From assembly GCF_014202695.1 (NCBI RefSeq), contig NZ_JACHHH010000010.1, positions 1 to 64,000 on the forward strand: DNA of 64,000 nucleotides. Reading direction: 5' to 3'. This DNA comes from Oribacterium sinus. Lineage in GTDB: Bacteria > Bacillota > Clostridia > Lachnospirales > Lachnospiraceae. Both the position numbers and the translations under genes were made by a program. Each line of letters starts with the position of its first letter. The first letter of the stretch is position 1. Below are positions 25,952-33,499 of the stretch, in pieces. The notes beneath the pieces are model-generated. The model made no database searches. It had not been told where the DNA came from and saw nothing but the letters and a program-made list of their open reading frames with translations.

Positions 25952-27325
25952 ATGGATCAGCGTAATTCTTTGGCAAGGAAGCGTATAGAGGCCTTGCTGG
26001 ATGAATCCAGTTTTGTGGAAATCGGTGCTCATGTTTGCAGCAGAAGTACAGATTTTAATTCCGGTGAGAAACAGGAAGCATCGGATGGAGTCATTTGTGG
26101 GTATGGCAGTATTTCCGGGAAGCCGGTATATATTTATGCACAAGATAGAGAAGTACTCTCCGGAAGTATTGGAGAGATGCATGGAAAGAAGATTGCAAAT
26201 CTCTATGATACAGCAATGAAAATGGGATGCCCGGTGGTGGAATTACTGGATTCCAGCGGACTTCGTATTCCGGAAGCTACAGATGCTATTTTTGCCCTTT
26301 CTACCATTTACGAGAAGAAGGCAAAGGCAAAGGGCTTGATTCCCCAATATACCGTGATTTTCGGACAGGTAGGAGGAGGACTTGCCATTCTTCCTTCTCT
26401 TTCCGATTTTTCCTTTATGGAAAAGGAAGAGGCAAGACTCTTCCTTACTGCTCCTGACGGCGTAGAGGGAAATAAGGATGAGGCTTTTGCTAAGGCTGAA
26501 GCCCAGGCTAAGCAGGGAAATCTTGATTTTTACGGTACGGAAGAAGAGATTTTTGATGAAGTTCGTAAGGCGTTTGCCTTTTTACCTGCCAATAATGAAG
26601 ATGCAGCTTATCAGGAGGATATGGAAGATAGCCTAAACCGTAGTGTGGAGGGCTTCTTCGCATTGGCACCGAGAGAGGCGCTGGAAACTCTTTCAGATGA
26701 AGGAAGAATCTTTGAAGTAAAGTCTCATTTTGGAGAGGGGGCAGTTACTGCTTTTATTTCTCTAAACGGACAGACTGTGGGGGCGGTGGCAACCAATGGG
26801 GAGCCTCTGCATTGGAAGGCAGTGGAAAAGATGGATCAATTCCTTCGTTTCTGCAACAGCTATTCTATTCCTATTTTGACAGTGTGTGATGTGCCGGGCT
26901 TTGAAAACTGCTCTTGCAATGAAAAGCATATGGCAAAGGCTATGGCAAGTCTTCTTTCCATCTATGGAAATGCTTCCGTGCCTATGGTGAGCCTCGTGAA
27001 GAAAGCTATCGGTTCCGCAGGAGCGGCAATTGGCAGTAAGGGACTGGGCGTGGACTTGGTTTATGCTTATCCCGAGTCTGAAATTTCCATTATGGATGCC
27101 AAGTATGCAGCGGATATTTTGTATCCTGAAAAATCCGCCTCCGAGAGAGAAGAGGAAAGCAAGAAATTTTTAGCGGAGAAATCCTCTGCCTTAGCGGCGG
27201 CAAAGAGAGGATATGTGGATGATTTGATTTTACCGGAGGAAAGTCGTCAAAGAATTATTTCCGCCTTTGAAATGTTATACGGAAAGGCTAACTTTGATTT
27301 TCATAAAAAATTCGGAAGCAACTAG
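25952..27325 (+). CDS. acyl-CoA carboxyltransferase subunit (MmdA/PccB/12S type)
   Basis: 457 residues with the two-part carboxyltransferase fold. The first half has SLARKRIEALLDESSFVEIG, a SGSIGEMHGKKIANLYDTAM segment and DSSGLRIPEATDA. The second half has GEGAVTAFISLNGQTVGAVA, TVCDVPGFENC and KKAIGSAGAAIGSKGLGVDL. The family moves a carboxyl group between biotin and an acyl-CoA such as methylmalonyl-CoA. It is about 50 residues shorter than typical MmdA at the N-terminus, and the GGGA-type motif of the first half is changed to GGGLAILPSLSDF. With the other four genes it should form a biotin-dependent sodium-linked complex. Confidence 0.88.
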   Translation: MDQRNSLARKRIEALLDESSFVEIGAHVCSRSTDFNSGEKQEASDGVICGYGSISGKPVYIYAQDREVLSGSIGEMHGKKIANLYDTAMKMGCPVVELLDSSGLRIPEATDAIFALSTIYEKKAKAKGLIPQYTVIFGQVGGGLAILPSLSDFSFMEKEEARLFLTAPDGVEGNKDEAFAKAEAQAKQGNLDFYGTEEEIFDEVRKAFAFLPANNEDAAYQEDMEDSLNRSVEGFFALAPREALETLSDEGRIFEVKSHFGEGAVTAFISLNGQTVGAVATNGEPLHWKAVEKMDQFLRFCNSYSIPILTVCDVPGFENCSCNEKHMAKAMASLLSIYGNASVPMVSLVKKAIGSAGAAIGSKGLGVDLVYAYPESEISIMDAKYAADILYPEKSASEREEESKKFLAEKSSALAAAKRGYVDDLILPEESRQRIISAFEMLYGKANFDFHKKFGSN

Positions 27326-27334
27326 GAGGGGAAA

Positions 27335-28132
27335 ATGAAGAAGATAAATAAAATATTCCTCCTATGTGCTTTGCTCCTGTCCTTCTTTTTACTTTCCTGC
27401 GGAAATCAGACTGTGGAAGCGGAAGCCTTGGATCCTTCCACATTGGCTGAACTGGAACAAACGATAGAGCAGTATTTTACCTCTATGGTAACCCAGGATG
27501 AGAGCAGTCTTAACCAGGGGATTGAGGAGGCCTACAAGGCTAAGGAAGAGGTTCTCTATAATGCCCTAAATAATTTTAAGAATGACAAAGAGGAGCTGGG
27601 AGAATTTCAGGAGGTCAAGGAGAACATTGTTACAAAAGAAGATGGAGAATACAAGTTCCATCTTGTGGCACAGTTCGAAAAAAGAAAATTAGACTTTGAT
27701 GCATCCTTAAAAGAGGATTACAGCGGCTTTACCTCCATGAGTTTTGTTCCGGAGTACAGTATGGAAGAGAAGATGGCTTCCGCAGGACAAAACTTATTGG
27801 TGGGAATGGGAATGGTTTTTGCCGTACTCATTTTCATTGCCTGGATTATCAGCCTCTTTAAGTACATTCACATTTGGGAAGAAAAGCACCGGGAGAAAAA
27901 GGCTAAGAGAAAGATGCCGGCTCCTACAGCTAAGGCGGTAGAAAAGCAAGTTCCCAAGCGCGTGGTTCCTGTTATAGAAAAAGAAGAGGGTATCCCCGAG
28001 GATGTATTAAGCATTGTAATGATGGCGGCTATTGAGGCCTATGAAGCGGAGCAGGTCGTGGAAAATCCTTTTAAGGATGCCAAGGAATTAAACAACGGTC
28101 TGGTGGTTCGTTCGATTAGAAGACGGAGATAA
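27335..28132 (+). CDS. OadG/MmdD-like small subunit with a lipoprotein-type signal
   Basis: 265 residues. The N-terminus has a signal ending in a lipobox (LLSCG, Cys at about 22). A predicted extracellular domain (25-145) resembles the extracellular part seen in clostridial OadG-like proteins. One membrane helix (about 155-180, LLVGMGMVFAVLIFIAWII) and a basic linker follow, and the end (IVMMAAIEAYEAEQV...VVRSIRRRR) is typical of decarboxylase gamma/delta subunits. It should anchor the soluble subunits to the OadB-like pump. A lipidated N-terminus plus a membrane helix is unusual. Gene spacing is 9 bases on both sides. Confidence 0.8.
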   Translation: MKKINKIFLLCALLLSFFLLSCGNQTVEAEALDPSTLAELEQTIEQYFTSMVTQDESSLNQGIEEAYKAKEEVLYNALNNFKNDKEELGEFQEVKENIVTKEDGEYKFHLVAQFEKRKLDFDASLKEDYSGFTSMSFVPEYSMEEKMASAGQNLLVGMGMVFAVLIFIAWIISLFKYIHIWEEKHREKKAKRKMPAPTAKAVEKQVPKRVVPVIEKEEGIPEDVLSIVMMAAIEAYEAEQVVENPFKDAKELNNGLVVRSIRRRR

Positions 28133-28141
28133 GGAGAGATT

Positions 28142-28519
28142 ATGAAGCAGTATACAATTACAGTAAACGGTGTAGCTTATGATGTAACAGTAGAGGAGAA
28201 AAACGGCGGTGTTGTTTCCGCGCCAAAGGCAGTGGAGAAATCTGCTCCCGTAGCTTCTGCTCCTGTAGCCTCCGCACCTGCAGCATCTGCTGCCAAGGAA
28301 GGCAATGTGGCAGTATCCGCGCCTATGCCCGGAAAGATTCTGGCGGTAAAGGCGAAGGAAGGGGATAGCGTAAAGGCGGGAGATGTACTTCTTGTTTTGG
28401 AAGCCATGAAGATGGAAAACGATATTGTAGCTCCCCAGGATGGTGTTGTAGCAAGCATTAACGTAAAGGTGGGAGACAGCGTGGAATCCGGTGCGAAATT
28501 GGCCAGCTTAAACGCATAA
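28142..28519 (+). CDS. biotin carboxyl carrier protein of the decarboxylase/transcarboxylase
   Basis: 125 residues. A short N-terminal segment (YTITVNGVAYDVTVEEK) is followed by an Ala/Pro/Ser linker (about 30-60) and a biotinyl domain. The biotin-accepting lysine lies in LVLEAMKMEND near residue 84. It shuttles carboxyl groups between the two carboxyltransferases and the membrane decarboxylase. It corresponds to the 1.3S subunit of propionibacterial transcarboxylase and to GcdC/MmdC of decarboxylases. Confidence 0.95.
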   Translation: MKQYTITVNGVAYDVTVEEKNGGVVSAPKAVEKSAPVASAPVASAPAASAAKEGNVAVSAPMPGKILAVKAKEGDSVKAGDVLLVLEAMKMENDIVAPQDGVVASINVKVGDSVESGAKLASLNA

Positions 28520-28541
28520 GTTAGGATAGGAGGATATTTTC

Positions 28542-29690
28542 ATGAATATAGTAGAGACCTTATCCAATCTACTACAGCAAACGGCCTTCTTTCATCTAAC
28601 TCCGGGAAATTACCTGATGATTCTTGTTGCCCTGGTTTTCCTGTATCTGGGAATTGCCAAGGGCTTTGAGCCCCTATTGATGGTACCTATTGCTTTCGGA
28701 ATGCTTTTGGTAAATATCTATCCGGATATTATGTTAAGTCCGGAAAAGTCCATCAACGGAACCGGGGGGCTTTTATGGTATTTCTTCCGCTTAGATGAGT
28801 GGACCATTTTACCGTCTTTGATTTTCCTGGGAGTGGGAGCCCAGACGGACTTCTCCCCGTTGATTGCTAACCCCATCAGCTTCTTACTGGGAGCGGCGGC
28901 ACAGTTTGGTATTTACGCAGCCTACTTTATTGCTATTTTTCTTGGCTTTAACGGAGCGGCTGCTGCGGCAATTTCCATCATCGGAGGAGCGGACGGTCCA
29001 ACCTCCATCTTCCTTTGCAACAAGCTGGGACAGACGGCGCTGCTTGGACCTATTGCGGTTGCGGCATACAGCTATATGTCTTTGGTGCCAATCATCCAGC
29101 CGCCTATTATGCGGGCTTTAACCACGAAGGAAGAGCGGATGTGTAAGATGGAGCAGTTAAGACCGGTTTCCAAGCTGGAAAAAATTCTGTTCCCCATTGT
29201 GGTAACCATTGTGGTTTGTTTGATTTTACCGACAACAGCTCCCCTTGTGGGAATGCTGATGCTGGGAAATCTTTTTAAAGAGTCCGGTGTGGTAAAGCAG
29301 TTAACGGATACTGCGGCAAATGCCATGATGTATATTGTGGTTATTTTACTGGGAACCTCTGTAGGAGCAACCACCTCTGCAGAAGCCTTTTTAAATGTAA
29401 ATACCTTAAAGATTGTGTTCTTGGGACTGGTAGCCTTTGCCTTCGGAACAGCGGCAGGTGTACTTCTCGGAAAAGTGATGTACTATGCTTCCGGAAAGAA
29501 GATTAATCCGTTAATCGGTTCCGCCGGCGTTTCCGCAGTGCCTATGGCGGCAAGAGTATCCCAAAAGGTGGGAGCGGAATCAGACCCGACCAACTTCCTT
29601 TTAATGCATGCCATGGGACCAAATGTGGCAGGTGTTATCGGAACGGCGGTTGCAGCAGGAATCTTTATGGCTGTGTTTGGAGTGAAATAG
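28542..29690 (+). CDS. sodium-translocating decarboxylase beta subunit (OadB/MmdB/GcdB)
   Basis: 382 residues, about ten membrane helices. The family motifs are clear: IIGGADGPTSIFLCNKLG near 146-163, where the Asp is thought to bind Na+ and carboxybiotin, and later GSAGVSAVPMAARVSQKVG and MGPNVAGVIGTAVAAG. It decarboxylates carboxybiotin and exports Na+, giving the cell a sodium gradient. The gene follows the biotin carrier by 22 bases and precedes the 5S-type gene by 12. Confidence 0.96.
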   Translation: MNIVETLSNLLQQTAFFHLTPGNYLMILVALVFLYLGIAKGFEPLLMVPIAFGMLLVNIYPDIMLSPEKSINGTGGLLWYFFRLDEWTILPSLIFLGVGAQTDFSPLIANPISFLLGAAAQFGIYAAYFIAIFLGFNGAAAAAISIIGGADGPTSIFLCNKLGQTALLGPIAVAAYSYMSLVPIIQPPIMRALTTKEERMCKMEQLRPVSKLEKILFPIVVTIVVCLILPTTAPLVGMLMLGNLFKESGVVKQLTDTAANAMMYIVVILLGTSVGATTSAEAFLNVNTLKIVFLGLVAFAFGTAAGVLLGKVMYYASGKKINPLIGSAGVSAVPMAARVSQKVGAESDPTNFLLMHAMGPNVAGVIGTAVAAGIFMAVFGVK

Positions 29691-29702
29691 AAAGGGGAAA
29701 AT

Positions 29703-31100
29703 ATGGCAAAAGTTAAGATTACGGAGACCGTGCTGAGAGACGCACATCAGTCCTTGATTGCCACAAGAATGCCCAGTGAATTAATGGAGCCGATTTTGGA
29801 CAAGATGGATCAGGTAGGATACCATGCGGTGGAATGTTGGGGAGGAGCAACCTTTGATGCCTGCCTTCGTTTCCTAAAGGAAGATCCCTGGGAAAGACTT
29901 CGGATGTTGAAAAGACATTTTAAGAATACGAAGCTGCAAATGTTATTTCGCGGACAGAACATCTTAGGCTACAATCACTATGCCGATGATGTGGTGGAGT
30001 ACTTTGTAGAAAAATCCATTGCCAACGGTATTGATGTCATTCGAATTTTCGACTGTTTAAATGATATTCGAAATCTGGAAACTGCCGTTAAGGCCACCAG
30101 AAAAGAGGGAGGACATGCTCAGATTGCCCTTTGCTATACTCTGGGAGATGCTTATACCCTGGAATACTGGGAGAACCTGGCAAGAGATGTGGAAAATCTC
30201 GGTGCGGATTCCCTTTGCATTAAGGATATGGCGGGATTACTTCTTCCGAAGGAGGCTACAGAGCTTGTTGGGGCTTTAAAGAGAGGAACTTCACTTCCTA
30301 TCGAAATGCATACCCACTACACCTCCGGTATGGCTTCCATGACCTATTTAAAGGCTATCGAAGCGGGAGCGGATATTATTGATACCGCATCCACTCCCCT
30401 GGCTATGGGAACCTCCCAGCCCTCCACGGAGGTTATGGTGGCGGCTTTGCAGGGCACCGAATATGATACAGGCCTTGATCTGGACAAGCTCATCGAGATT
30501 TCCAACTATTTCCAGCCCTACCGTGAGGAATGTATCAAATCCGGCCTTCTTTCCACAAAGGTTTTGGGTGTAGACATTAAGGCCTTAAAGTATCAGGTTC
30601 CGGGAGGAATGTTATCCAATCTGATTTCCCAGCTTCATCAGGCAGGAAAGGACGAGAAGCTTCAGGAGGTTTTGGAAGAGGTTCCAAGAGTGCGTAAGGA
30701 CTTTGGAGAGCCGCCACTGGTTACCCCTTCTTCTCAGATTGTAGGAACCCAGGCAGTAATGAATGTGATTACCGGAGAGCGGTATAAGATGGTTCCCAAG
30801 GAGTCTTATAAGCTGGTTGCAGGAGAGTTCGGTAGAACTGTAAAGCCTATGGATGAAGAAATGCTGAAGAAGGTCTTAAAGGGAGAGAAGCAGATGACAG
30901 ATCGCCCTGCAGACCACATTCCGCCACAGCTTGAGCAGTTTAAAGAAGAGTGTAAGGAATGGATGCAGCAGCCGGAGGACGTACTGTCTTATGCATTATT
31001 CCCTCAGGTAGCCAAGGACTTCTTCCAGTACAGAGATGCCCAGAAATCCGGCATTGCGTTAAAGAACGCAGACAAAGAAAATAAAGCCTACCCGGTGTAA
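29703..31100 (+). CDS. oxaloacetate/pyruvate carboxyltransferase subunit (OadA/PycB/5S type)
   Basis: 465 residues without an attached biotin domain. The TIM-barrel metal site is visible: TVLRDAHQSLIATRM near the start, CIKDMAGLL near 172-180 and MHTHYTSGMA near 200. The lysine expected to be carbamylated lies in the KDMAG motif. The C-terminal carboxylase domain (about 290-400) has YQVPGGMLSNLISQL and VTPSSQIVGTQAV. It transfers carboxyl groups between pyruvate/oxaloacetate and biotin. Its presence next to an acyl-CoA carboxyltransferase and one biotin carrier resembles the transcarboxylase of propionibacteria. Confidence 0.94.
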   Translation: MAKVKITETVLRDAHQSLIATRMPSELMEPILDKMDQVGYHAVECWGGATFDACLRFLKEDPWERLRMLKRHFKNTKLQMLFRGQNILGYNHYADDVVEYFVEKSIANGIDVIRIFDCLNDIRNLETAVKATRKEGGHAQIALCYTLGDAYTLEYWENLARDVENLGADSLCIKDMAGLLLPKEATELVGALKRGTSLPIEMHTHYTSGMASMTYLKAIEAGADIIDTASTPLAMGTSQPSTEVMVAALQGTEYDTGLDLDKLIEISNYFQPYREECIKSGLLSTKVLGVDIKALKYQVPGGMLSNLISQLHQAGKDEKLQEVLEEVPRVRKDFGEPPLVTPSSQIVGTQAVMNVITGERYKMVPKESYKLVAGEFGRTVKPMDEEMLKKVLKGEKQMTDRPADHIPPQLEQFKEECKEWMQQPEDVLSYALFPQVAKDFFQYRDAQKSGIALKNADKENKAYPV

Positions 31101-31120
31101 AACGAGGTAGAAAAAACAAT

Positions 31121-31360
31121 ACAGAAGGAAGCAAAAAAGACTGTAAAAAATTAAGCTCTTAAAGAAATTTCAGCAATATAGGTCTGAAACGGGGCACGCT
31201 CTCGCTAGCCTCGCCTCACATCGGATACTAAGCGAAAAACTGCGTTCCACTTGTTTTTCGCAAGTACTGGTGGGCTCAGACTACCCCGCATTCAGACCTA
31301 TATTGTCGAAAATTTCTTCCGAATTTTGATTTTTGCAGCCCTTTTTTGCTTCCTTCTACA
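31121..31360 (+). repeat. structured element 1 (long stem, conserved internal loop, apical hairpin)
   Basis: The outer arms pair over some 70 bases with interruptions: AGAAGGAAGCAAAAAAG with CTTTTTTGCTTCCTTCT, then GAAATTT with AAATTTC, AATATAGGTCTGAA with TTCAGACCTATATT, and GGGG with CCCC. Between them lie a conserved left strand (ACGCTCTCGCTAGCCTCGCC), an apical hairpin (GCGAAAAAC/GTTTTTCGC) and a conserved right strand (GGGCTCAGA). It may be a non-coding RNA, a mobile repeat or a complex terminator of the decarboxylase operon. Confidence 0.7.
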
Positions 31361-31377
31361 TTATTTTAGAGTCTATA

Positions 31378-31549
31378 AGCAGAGGAGAATCAGACTTATC
31401 CCTTCTAGGATAGCTTTTGATAAGGGACAATCTGAGCCCGTCGGCACTTAGCTTTTGTTTTGTAAAAGCTTAGAGCCGTTACCTGGCGAGGTTAGCGAGA
31501 GCGTGTCCTGTTCCAAAAGCTATCCTAGAAGGGATGCATTCTCTCTGCT
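31378..31549 (-). repeat. structured element 2, same family, opposite orientation
   Basis: Read on the minus strand it has the same order as element 1: outer arm (CCCTTCTAGGATAGCTTTTG), ACGCTCTCGCTAACCTCGCC, an apical hairpin (AAGCTTTT/AAAAGCT region), GGGCTCAGA, and the complementary outer arm (CAAAAGCTATCCTAGAAGGG). The loops match element 1 almost exactly, while both stems have different bases but still pair. This is the pattern expected of a conserved folded molecule. Confidence 0.7.
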
Positions 31550-31651
31550 GCTAGCCCCGTTCATTACGTTTCTTTGTCATTTGTCTGAATAATTCCAAGA
31601 AGCATTGACGGAAGGAAATAAAAAAATTAAAATGATGCAAGAAAATCTTCA

Positions 31652-31679
31652 TTGAAAATTATTTTTTAATCTTTATAAT
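31652..31679 (+). promoter_or_regulatory. promoter of the glucosaminidase gene
   Basis: TTGAAA and a perfect TATAAT with a 16-base spacer, about 110 bases upstream of the gene. Confidence 0.5.
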
Positions 31680-31787
31680 TTCCGATAGAATTGCAGATGT
31701 ATAAAGACAGGGATTTTTTCCCTGATGAATCACAAAGAGATGCTTCTTCAAGAACATCCTTCTTTGGCGTAAAGGGCAGGGAGAAAA

Positions 31788-33383
31788 ATGAGAAGAACAA
31801 GTTGGAGACGTTTTATAAGTTTAGGATTAATCTTGAGCAGCGTTTTTGCTACGCAAGCTTTTGCTACAGAAAAGGATGCCGTAATTAAGGGCAGTATGGT
31901 CAATGTAAGGGCTGAAGCCAACAAGAACAGTAAAAAGGTGACGAACCTTTATTCCAATACAGCCGTTAAAGTAGGGGATCCGGTGCAAAACTCTTCCGGA
32001 GAAAGCTGGTATCCGGTTAATTTCCAAGGGGGAAGCGGATATATTCGTTCCGATTTTGTAAAATTTCCGGTTCAATACCAAAGGGATGAGGCCTTTGAGA
32101 ACGCTTTAAATCAACAGGGCTTTCCGGAAGCTTATAAGGACGGCCTAAGAGCTCTCCATGCAGAGTTTCCCAACTGGCAGTTTAAGGCTTTACATACCAA
32201 TTTGGATTGGCAGAGAGTTTTAGACGGAGAGATGGAAGGAACCGGCAGTCTTGTGGACAAGAATGCTATTTCATCCTGGAAGTCCACCGATCAGGGAAAA
32301 TATGACTGGAATACAGGAACATGGGTAGGATTTGACGGTCCTACCTGGGTTGGTGCCTCCAGACAATTAACAGCATACTATATGGATCCCAGAAACTTTT
32401 TGGATGAGTCCTACATTTTCCAATTCTTACTCCACAGCTATAATCCGGAGGAACAGACGAGAGACGGTTTGGCAGCCATGCTAATGGGCAGCTTTATGGA
32501 TAGCGGAAGTCAAGGCAGTGGAAATGGGGGAAACAGCGGAAGCGGAGATGCTTCCTCTACCCAGAATTCAACGGAAACAGTAGTCATTTCCAATGATGGA
32601 CCGGGAGCAAACATATCAAATGCGGAGGGAACGGTTATTCCTTCCGGAACCACAGCGGCATCTGCAGACAATTCCAATACAAGTAACGGAACAAATGCAG
32701 GCGGTGTGGATTACGTGAGTATTATTATGAAGGCTGCGGAGCAGTCTAAGCAGAATCCCTATGTTCTTGCTTCCATGATTTTACAGGAGCAGGGAAAAGG
32801 AACCAGCGGTTCTATTTCCGGAAGTAGCGGACATTATAATTATTTTAATATCGGAGCTTACCAGGACGGAAAGATGGGAGCCATCGAGAGAGGGATCTGG
32901 TATGCCAAGCAAAGTGGCAGCTATATGCGTCCCTGGAATACCAGAGAAAAGTCCATTGTGGGCGGAGCGCAGTTCTTTGCGGAAAATTATATGAATGCGG
33001 GACAGAATACTTTGTATCTGAAGAAATGGAATGTACAGGGTTCCAACCTGTTTAAGCATCAGTACATGACCAATGTACAGGGCGCTGCAGAGGAAGGGGC
33101 CAAGTTATCCTCCGCTTACAGCAAGGATATGAAAAATAAAGCGCTGGTTTTCTCCATCCCTGTATATAAGGATATGCCGGGACAGAAAGAGCCGATTCCT
33201 ACCGGTGATGAGAAGCCCACAAGAAAAGACAGTGGAAGCAGTTCCGGAAATACCTCGGGAAGCGGAAACGGCGCAGCAAACAATGCCGGAAATACAAGCG
33301 CCAATGGAAACAGCAGTAGCACAGCAGGGAAGACTGAAAGCGGTGTAGAAGTAGTGGAGATCGGGAAGAGTCCTCTTGGTTAA
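31788..33383 (+). CDS. secreted SH3-domain N-acetylglucosaminidase
   Basis: 531 residues. The signal peptide ends near FATQAFA (about 27). A bacterial SH3 domain (about 30-90, SMVNVRAEANKNSKKVTNLY, then SGYIRSDFVKFP) is followed by a conserved region with FPNWQFKALHTNLDW and DPRNFLDE. After a Gly/Ser/Asn linker (about 240-305) comes a glucosaminidase-type domain (YVSIIMKAAEQSKQNPYVLA, ILQEQG, GHYNYFNIGAY, then GGAQFFAENY). The Glu in ILQEQG is a likely catalytic residue. It should cleave peptidoglycan glycan strands during wall turnover. The tail is Ser/Gly/Asn-rich and has no anchor motif. Confidence 0.88.
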   Translation: MRRTSWRRFISLGLILSSVFATQAFATEKDAVIKGSMVNVRAEANKNSKKVTNLYSNTAVKVGDPVQNSSGESWYPVNFQGGSGYIRSDFVKFPVQYQRDEAFENALNQQGFPEAYKDGLRALHAEFPNWQFKALHTNLDWQRVLDGEMEGTGSLVDKNAISSWKSTDQGKYDWNTGTWVGFDGPTWVGASRQLTAYYMDPRNFLDESYIFQFLLHSYNPEEQTRDGLAAMLMGSFMDSGSQGSGNGGNSGSGDASSTQNSTETVVISNDGPGANISNAEGTVIPSGTTAASADNSNTSNGTNAGGVDYVSIIMKAAEQSKQNPYVLASMILQEQGKGTSGSISGSSGHYNYFNIGAYQDGKMGAIERGIWYAKQSGSYMRPWNTREKSIVGGAQFFAENYMNAGQNTLYLKKWNVQGSNLFKHQYMTNVQGAAEEGAKLSSAYSKDMKNKALVFSIPVYKDMPGQKEPIPTGDEKPTRKDSGSSSGNTSGSGNGAANNAGNTSANGNSSSTAGKTESGVEVVEIGKSPLG

Positions 33384-33499
33384 AAAGTCTTGAAAGAATT
33401 CTCTTCTTTCAGTAAAATATAACGGAATATGTCGAGTAAAACTTCGGGTACTGTCAGAGGATGGAAAGACTCGAATCAGAGGAATTTGAGGAAATAATA

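Larger units (their letters stand above)
31101..31787. other. 687-base gene-free stretch with two structured elements and a promoter
   Basis: There is no believable gene between the decarboxylase operon and the glucosaminidase. The stretch holds two long imperfect palindromes of one family in opposite orientation (31121-31360 and 31378-31549), followed by AT-rich sequence with a promoter. The open frames that cross it have no ribosome binding site and no family likeness. Confidence 0.85.

Noticed and set aside
31691-31888. Small frame across the glucosaminidase start
   Set aside because: No ribosome binding site, and it overlaps the signal peptide coding region in another frame.
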